Assembly: GCA_916048095.2 (NCBI GenBank)
Contig: OU696597.1
Coordinates: 2,615,042-2,679,041, forward strand
Length of the DNA stretch: 64,000 nucleotides
DNA from: Sacculina carcini
Taxonomy: Eukaryota > Arthropoda > Thecostraca > Sacculinidae
Direction: 5' to 3'
Shown: piece after piece, positions 57,426-64,000 of the stretch
How the letters are laid out: each line of letters begins with the position of its first letter
Numbering within the stretch: the first letter of the stretch is position 1
Notes under the pieces: model-generated
Databases searched by the model: none
Told to the model about the DNA's origin: nothing
Seen by the model: the letters and a program-made list of their open reading frames with translations, nothing else
Translations under genes and position numbers: made by a program

Positions 57426-58180
57426 ACCGTGTTGTTGCTTGTGAAGGCGGACAAACTGAATCATCCGCAACACGACCACATGCACACAAGTGCAGTGTGC
57501 AATGCAGTGTGAAGCAGCATGAATGTCTGTTGTGCAAGAAGAAATTCACACGGAAAGGCGACCTCACACGTCACATAAGAACACACACAGGAGAGAAGCT
57601 GCATGAATGTCTTTTATGCAAGAAGAAATTCACACAGAAATGCAGTCTCATGATTCACATGAGAACACATACTGGAGAGAAGCTGCATGAATGTCTGTTA
57701 TGCAAGAAGAAATTCACAGAGAAAGGCAGTCTCATCATTCACATGAGAACACATACTGGAGAGAAGCTGCATGAATGTCTTTTGTGCAAGAAGAAATTCA
57801 TACGTAAAGGCGACCTCTCACGTCACATAAGAACACACACAGGAGAGAAGCCTTACGAGTGTGAGTTGTGTGATAAAAGATTCACGTATAAAATCTCTCT
57901 CACCAAGCACATAATGGAACATACTGGAGAGAAGCCATTCAAGTGTGAGTTGTGTAATAAGAGATTCGCACAAAAATTCCATGTCACCGTTCACATGAGA
58001 ACACACACAGGAGAGAAGCCGTACAAGTGTGATGTATGTAAGAAACGATTTTCAGTTTTTCAATCACTTTCTGTACACATGAGAACACACACAGGAGTGA
58101 AGCCGTTCAAGTGTGAATTGTGTGATCGGAGATTCAGAAATCTTTCACACCTTTCAGTACACAGGAAGACACATAGGTAG
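57426..58180 (+). CDS. Exon with eight tandem C2H2 zinc fingers (last exon)
   Basis: After an acceptor-like TGTGTGTGTATATAG, the frame reads CSVQCSV then eight C-x2-C-x12-H-x3-H fingers joined by TGEK(L/P) linkers, ending with HRKTHR and TAG at 58,178. All Cys and His ligands are present. Fingers 1-4 are near-identical (HECLLCKKKF core). Residues at helix positions -1, 2, 3, 6 are RGDR, QCSI, EGSI, RGDR, YISK, QFHV, VQSV and NSHV, so fingers 1 and 4 are alike and the rest differ. Such arrays bind about 24 bp of DNA. There is no good start codon with its own domain, so upstream exons are expected; the KRAB-like exons at 46.4-47.7 kb lie on the same strand. A Met at 57,392 could alternatively start a 262-residue protein. 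Confidence 0.88.
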
Positions 58181-59293
58181 ATGTACAAGTGTGATGTCTG
58201 CACAAGGGTGAATAGTTAATGTACAAGTGTGATGAGAGGATATCTTGTATTACACAAGAGAGCATGTGCTAGAACTATCACAAGACATTCATACAAGTAT
58301 TACTTGTGTTGCTTTTTGCTGACATTAGTGGCTTGGACATTTGATGATAGAGAATGGAATCTTGGAGAAAGTTCGTTGTTGTTGATAGTCATCGTGTCAA
58401 ATGTTATTTGCATGGTTGCGAGTGAATTCGTCACGTGTGTATATGACGTTGTCTATTTGTGTCACGTGGTGGCGTAATATTTTCATGATACAGTAATGTA
58501 CAATGTTATGCGTTTAAGTGTGTTCACGTTTTGCATGGGTAACAATCATAATTATTTGTGTATACTGTCGTGTATTTATGTGCGTGTGATTGTGTTGGTT
58601 TGTACCTTCAATATATGCATTCTTGTTCCGACGTTGCTTTTGTGCGGTCTCGAGCAGCACTTTCTCTGTGCTCCACCAGATGTAACTGACGGTGAACTAG
58701 ACAGAGACTTGGGGAACGCGTAATGGCTTCATCTCTTCTACGACCAAAATGGCAGGCTTATACTTTTGCCACCGTCGGTGCCTGCTCTGATATAGGGATG
58801 GAATCAAACGAGTGATGTCTCATTCCAATTTACGGTCATGGTTCTTGTAGGGCACATTGGAATAGCGCCTGACCTATACCGACCATGTATTACTACTGAG
58901 AAGCGCATATTTAAAAAACTGAATATTTTTAAGTCTGTATCCAAATGTTCGACGCGCGAGGCACTAACGATACTTCTTTCTGGAACCCTCGTTAATCAGG
59001 TCGCCTCGCGATTACACAGGCAGATATGACATGACACCGGAGTCGGCAAAGTGTCATTTGAGTGTGGTACACTACGCAGGAATACGCATGTCTCCCGCAC
59101 GTTTCGCCAGCTGTCGGTATCTTTATTGGGACTGATGAGGCTCCGTTAACGTTACGTCGTCAAGAGCTGGACCAAGATTATCAAAGTTGATATTATGTAT
59201 AGCCATCTGTCTATACTCGCATTCTTCTGCAATCTGTACGCGATGCCTCTACTGGAAGTCGTCACCGTTCTTTTCAATCATCTCCAATCTTTT
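58181..59293. other. 3' flank of the zinc-finger gene; no further gene seen
   Basis: The first 40 bases (TGTACAAGTGTGATGTCTGC) still resemble part of a finger in another frame, perhaps decayed finger repeats beyond the stop. No clear AATAAA was identified nearby. The rest shows no protein motif. Confidence 0.5.
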
Positions 59294-60164
59294 CTACAAT
59301 GTGCAGAGGTGTGTTTTTGCAACTTCTCCTTGTGTGTCAGATAATAAGCATTGATACCGCGGTTCCATATACACCGGGGATAGGAAGGCGGGATTGTTAA
59401 GAAGCTTGCCTTCTCTGCTTTCCATGGCTTCAAGAAGATCACCTGAAATATTCCTCCTTCCTAAGCTGCCGGTGGTACTTGCACCAGCGATTGACATAAT
59501 CGCTCGTTGACATGTGTTGTGAGGCACGATCAGACGCTGGTTGTCGCCGACCACGATGAGACACAACCACGGGACGACCTGGAACATGTTGTGTGGATAA
59601 AACAACTGCGTCATCCTCTCCGCACTCCGATTCGTGGCGAACTGTCGCGACCGAGTGCAATGGTTGATGATAAGCGTCTGCTTTGACGGCTACTGCCAGG
59701 AGGGTCATCTTTTGAAGCCAATCGCGGCACAGCAATTGCAAGGGCGATGGCAGACGCGACAGAAAGGTCTCGATGATTATTTCGTGTCCTGTGTCGTTTG
59801 GATACAGAGCTTCTATGTCGCTATAAAGATCTGAGGGTCTAGGTGAGCCCAATTCAGCTGGCAGACTGTTGAGTCGTCTTAGCCGCTCTGCGGGGCTGAG
59901 GTGGAGACGCTGCTTCAGTCGTGCACGCGGCTGTGAGTAGCAGTCGGCAGGTAGAGGACTTGTGATGATGCTGTGTGATGCTGGCAGTTTGGCTAATACT
60001 TTCCTCATCATGGTGCTCTGCACTGTGATGCCTGCATCCGCCATCAAATTGTCACACATGGCAAGCCATGTATCCACATCGATGGGATCGAAGGTAGTTA
60101 ATTCAACCCGAGTTCCGAACGAACACTGCATTGGATGTGCCTTCCATTTTAGGAACGCAAACAA
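59294..60164 (-). pseudogene. Ty3/Gypsy-type gag, frameshifted
   Basis: From the ATG at 60,164: FGTRVELTTFDPIDVDTWLA, MADAGITVQSTMMRKVLAKL, LKQRLHLSPAERLRRL, LGSPRPSDLYSDIEALYP and TFLSRLPSPLQLLCRDW. The 'P..WFxxxExxF...GIT', 'YxxLKxxLxxRxxxSxxERLxxL' and 'LGDxxPSxLxxxMxxL' order is the gag capsid of invertebrate Gypsy elements. Near 59,470 the WCKYHRQL block starts a zinc-knuckle-like region, but the frame is damaged and continues in another frame to about 59,294. A primer-binding-site-like TGGCGCCTGGGATCGTGGG lies upstream on the same strand near 60,325-60,305. No pol follows. Confidence 0.75.
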
Positions 60165-60304
60165 ACGGGGTGACCACTGTAGAAGCGCTGCTCACTACAC
60201 AGAACGATACAAGAGACTGATGTCTTGTCACGCACACACACACACGCAAATCCCACACACACGCACACGCATACTCAGAAGCGCTAGTGGTGGACGGAGC
60301 CCAC

Positions 60305-60325
60305 GATCCCAGGCGCCACTCGCAC
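60305..60325 (-). other. Possible tRNA primer-binding site of the Gypsy element
   Basis: The minus strand reads TGGCGCCTGGGATCGTGGG about 140 bp before the gag ATG. TGGCGCC starts many LTR-element primer-binding sites. The LTR that should precede it was not delimited. Confidence 0.4.
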
Positions 60326-60429
60326 AGGTGGCCACAGTACATAGAAGTGTCGCACAGTACCGTGCAAACAATGATATTAGGGCTTTCAGACACATTATAA
60401 GAATTATATTGTATAATTAACACGATAAT

Positions 60430-61130
<701 letters not shown>

Positions 61131-61139
61131 GTATTAATT

Positions 61140-61212
61140 TTTGACAGGGGGTACGAAAAAATTGTATGATATATCAAGGGGTACGGGCATTAAAAAAGGT
61201 TAAGAACCACTG
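61140..61212. mobile_element. Right end of a hAT-like element
   Basis: GGGGGTACGAAAAAATTG, GGGGTACGGGCATTAAAAAA and GGTTAAGAACCACTG form a typical hAT end (inverse of CAGTGGTTCTTAACC). The next 8 bases (GTCTAGAT) would be the target duplication. The left end was not found. Confidence 0.6.
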
Positions 61213-62881
61213 GTCTAGATCTTGATGTCATAGGTTTAATGGAGACAAGATTAGATGCAATGATCACGAAATTATACACTCTTCCTGGTTATAATATGTT
61301 TAATGAATGTAGGAACAGATTCGGCGGTGGAAAAGCTGTTTATATCAATAGTAAAATTATAGCAAGAAAAATAGATAATATGTCTTTTCATTATCCTTGT
61401 ATTGAGTGTTTAAGTGTAGAAACAGAATATAACAATAAGCATTATTTGATTATTTGCATTTACAGGCCACCAAATTCTGATTATCAAATGTTTCTTGAAA
61501 AAATTCATGAAAATTTAGATATAACTTACCGGAAAAAATACTCTGATATTTATGTGTTCGGGGATTTCAATATTGACCTAATCTAATATTAATTATATTG
61601 ACCTAGTAATGGCAATATGACAACTGAATTCAAAAATTGCATGCATTCATTCTCTTTATATCCTCTGACATCAAAGCCCACTAGATTGACAAACACAACA
61701 GCCACACTACTTGACCAAATATGGACAACAAATACACACTCAAACTCAGCCAACTACATAATTCAAAATGATATGTCAGACCATTGTCCCATTTTGTCAT
61801 TTTTAAAAAATAGTAATAATGACAAGGGCAGGATGAATTATTCATATAGAAGAAGTTTTTGCAAACAAACAATAGAAAAATTTAGACAAGACATATCCAC
61901 CACTGATTGGTCAGCAGTAATGCAGTGTTCAGATGTTAATATAGCGTACGATTTATTCATCATGATATTTCACAAAAAATTCGAGGAAAACTTCCCTCTT
62001 TATATCCAAAAAATGAAACCGAAACCAAATTTAAATCCTTATTTAACAAAAAGTCTAAAGGATTGTATACGTAAAAAACATAAACTTGAGAAACTATCAA
62101 AAAAGTGGCCAATCACGTTCAAAGAAGAATACAAAAAATACAGAAACACCTTAACTCGAACACTGAGAGCAGCAAAAAATAAATTTTACAAAGATCAATT
62201 GAAAGAATTTCAAGGAAATCCGAAACAACATTGGCGTATAATAAACACTATCCTAGGGAGAAACATAGTAGAGAAAAACGATCTTTGTGCGATAGGTGAT
62301 ACTGATCTGGAGATTGCTAATAAGTTGAATGAACATTTTCTCACGGCTGGACTCTCTATCAATGACGTATCACGCAACAATAGCTATATGAAATACCTGA
62401 ACGAACCGGCAAACACTTCGTTGTACTTATATCCAACTGATCCAATGGAAACAAGTGAATGTTTAAAAATCCTCAACAAAAATTCTGCAGGTTGTGATGA
62501 CATTCCGCCGAGAATACTACGCGAAGTACGAGCGTTCATAAGTACTCCGTTATCTCACATTATAAATCTATCTTTCTCGACCGGTGTTTTTCCAGAAAAA
62601 TATTAATAAAGAAAAATTAAAAATAGCCAAAGTAGTGCCCGTGTTTAAAACAGGAGATAAAAACAACATTAATAACTACCGACCAATCTCTCTATTACCG
62701 GCAGTAAGCAAAATAATTGAAAAGTTAATCTCAAGAAGACTAAACAAATACCTAGATAAAAATAACTTATTACATGAAAATCAATTCGGATTCAGGCCCA
62801 AACTTTCCACAGAAACTGCTATTCTAAAATTTACTTCAGAAATTTACAAAAAATTAGACGAAGGAGCTTTTGTAATAGGAA
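61213..62881 (+). pseudogene. CR1/L2-type LINE ORF2, broken by stops, a small insertion and a Gypsy insertion
   Basis: Endonuclease blocks come first: GLMETRLDA, then GGGKAVYINSKI, IYRPPNSDYQMFLEKI and GDFNIDLI. Three stops fall within 24 bp near 61,584-61,610. The frame resumes with FSLYPLTSKPTRLT, LLDQIWT and MSDHCPILSF. The connector HWRIINTILGR and NSAGCDDIPPRIL lead into RT. A 16-bp insertion near 62,600 shifts the frame, then AKVVPVFKTGDKNNINNYRP and NQFGFRPKLSTETAIL follow. Sequence stops abruptly at 62,881 in the middle of RT, where an LTR begins; the FADD motif is beyond the insertion, outside the window. Confidence 0.88.
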
Positions 62882-63178
62882 TGTTCTTATTTAGCGTGGA
62901 AAACACTAGGAATTGATGCGAGTTTAATATCACACGAGAGCGAGAAGACACGATGTGTGTGCTACGAGCGCGCCAGCAAGAAGGAGGAAAACGCGGGGTA
63001 TCGAGCACAGTGACAGTGTCACACAATATGCATGCCAAGATTTGTGGCATGATATTTACAATCAAACATGAGACACACATAAGAAGATATGATGAAATAA
63101 ACTATATGGTACACAGATAAAATAACAATGTAATAATCAAACACACGGCGCAGTCGCGAACGCGGCGCAGTCGCTACA
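62882..63178 (-). mobile_element. 3' LTR of a Ty3/Gypsy element
   Basis: On the minus strand it runs from TGTAGCGACTGCGCC to AAATAAGAACA, i.e. TG...CA ends, 297 bp, directly after a polypurine tract. GATATTAAACTC and CTAAATAAG near its end could serve as poly(A) signals. The base beyond its end returns to the interrupted LINE RT, so the LTR edge is the insertion point. Confidence 0.85.
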
Positions 63179-63192
63179 CCACCTCCCCCCTA
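63179..63192 (-). other. Polypurine tract of the Gypsy element
   Basis: TAGGGGGGAGGTGG lies between the pol stop region and the LTR's TGTAG, the site that primes plus-strand DNA synthesis in LTR elements. Confidence 0.85.
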
Positions 63193-64000
63193 TCTGTAGC
63201 GGGCCGGCAGTTGCACTGCGCGGCCGGAACGCGTGTAATGAACGACGGTGTCTCTGACTAGCGGTGGCGCCGGCGCTGTAGAGTCCGAGGCGTTCTGCGG
63301 CGTCGCAGGCGCCGAGTGGTCGATGGCGTCGGTGGATGTCGGTGACGGTGTCGCGACGTTCAGCTGCAGTGGGAGGTAGAAATTTCGTCCCCGACACGCG
63401 ACGCGCCGTTGCTGGTGGACGGGGCGTGACGGTATCCAGTGTACCACCGGGGCGTTGACGAACACCACCGTTTTTACGGTTGACGCCGTCGGACGGGTTC
63501 TCCGTAGAATGGACTTTGGCGCGTCTGACCCTGGACTCTCACAGTGTGTCGGTGGTCGGTTGATGTGTGGGGATTGCCCGTCTTCACCCGGCGTAAGTTC
63601 CAGGTGAGCCGGAATACAGCGGTCAATGCTCACGCGGGTTTGACGGGCGCCGCTTCGGATGGACAGCGTTTTCTCGTCGCGTTCGGCAACACTGAATGGT
63701 CCGCGGTAGACCGGCGACAGACCTGAGTGGCCGTCGGCACGAACAAAGACGTGCGTGCACGAACGAAGGGCGTGCGGCACGTGTGACTGGTGCTGTGTCT
63801 GGCGTGGCGGCGTCGGGCGAAGCTCATGCATGGCAGCTTTGAGTCGCTCACAAAACGTGATGGGTGACAATTCCGGTGCAGCGGAAGGTGTCACCAATTC
63901 ACCTGGCAAACGAAGCGGCTCGCCGTAAACCAGTTCCGCACTGGAGCACCCGATGTCGGTCTTGACGGCCGAGCGTATGCCGAGCAGCACCAGCGGGAGA
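63190..64000 (-). CDS. Ty3/Gypsy pol C-terminus (integrase end), partial
   Basis: An open minus-strand frame enters from beyond the right edge. It reads LLGIRSAVKTDIGCSSAELV, YGEPLRLPGEL (end of the integrase core), then FVRADG...LSPVYRGPFSV and TRVSIDRCIPAHL, the GPY/F module (here GPF) of Gypsy integrases, and a Pro/Thr/Ser-rich tail ending YTRSGRAVQLPARYR. It is GC-rich, unlike all DNA around it, and has no stops or frameshifts in 266 codons. With an intact LTR and PPT this is a young insertion. Only the last part of pol is in the window. Confidence 0.9.
   Translation of the reverse strand, partial: LPLVLLGIRSAVKTDIGCSSAELVYGEPLRLPGELVTPSAAPELSPITFCERLKAAMHELRPTPPRQTQHQSHVPHALRSCTHVFVRADGHSGLSPVYRGPFSVAERDEKTLSIRSGARQTRVSIDRCIPAHLELTPGEDGQSPHINRPPTHCESPGSDAPKSILRRTRPTASTVKTVVFVNAPVVHWIPSRPVHQQRRVACRGRNFYLPLQLNVATPSPTSTDAIDHSAPATPQNASDSTAPAPPLVRDTVVHYTRSGRAVQLPARYR

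Overview
The window looks like repeat-dense DNA from an invertebrate animal. Coding traces are eukaryotic: spliced exons with GT/AG borders, C2H2 zinc fingers, a KRAB/SSXRD-like N-terminus, a SOCS box, and a decayed DEAD-box helicase. Most of the DNA is transposon: CR1/L2/Jockey-type LINEs, Ty3/Gypsy and BEL/Pao LTR elements, a tRNA-derived SINE, hAT-like MITEs and piggyBac-like ends. No bacterial operons, rRNA or CRISPR arrays are visible. A lophotrochozoan such as a mollusc is compatible, but this is an inference. Layout: (1) 1-24,643 is a head-to-tail tandem array of a 2.29-kb unit, 10 full copies plus a partial one, running off the left edge. Each unit is a chimera of transposon pieces: a piggyBac-like terminus, a frameshifted BEL/Pao gag piece, an RNase H piece of a LINE and a further short coding piece. 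(2) 24.6-31 kb holds LINE fragments, a decayed zinc-finger piece, exon-like pieces of unknown genes and an LTR/promoter-like block. (3) 31-36.6 kb holds minus-strand host-gene pieces: a SOCS-box exon, a broken kinase piece, two membrane-protein exons (one TMEM245-like) and an intronless, broken DDX55-type helicase copy split by an L2-like LINE. (4) 37-46 kb holds a RT fragment, MITEs and a nearly complete two-ORF LINE with one nonsense codon. (5) 46.3-58.2 kb is the most interesting region. Two plus-strand exons with matching splice phase encode a KRAB-like domain and an SSXRD-like motif, the N-terminal arrangement of PRDM9. About 10 kb further on the same strand is an eight-finger C2H2 exon. 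No SET/PR domain was seen between them; that interval is filled by two copies of a ~3.5-kb non-coding AT-rich repeat element carrying a strikingly conserved GC-rich motif at least 25 times in one orientation. (6) 58.2-64 kb holds Gypsy gag, a hAT-like end, a broken LINE, and the 3' end (pol C-terminus, polypurine tract, LTR) of another Gypsy element inserted into that LINE. Only the KRAB/zinc-finger locus, the SOCS-box exon and the TMEM245-like exons are plausible host genes. The rest is mobile or decayed DNA. All family calls are from reading motifs; no database search was run.
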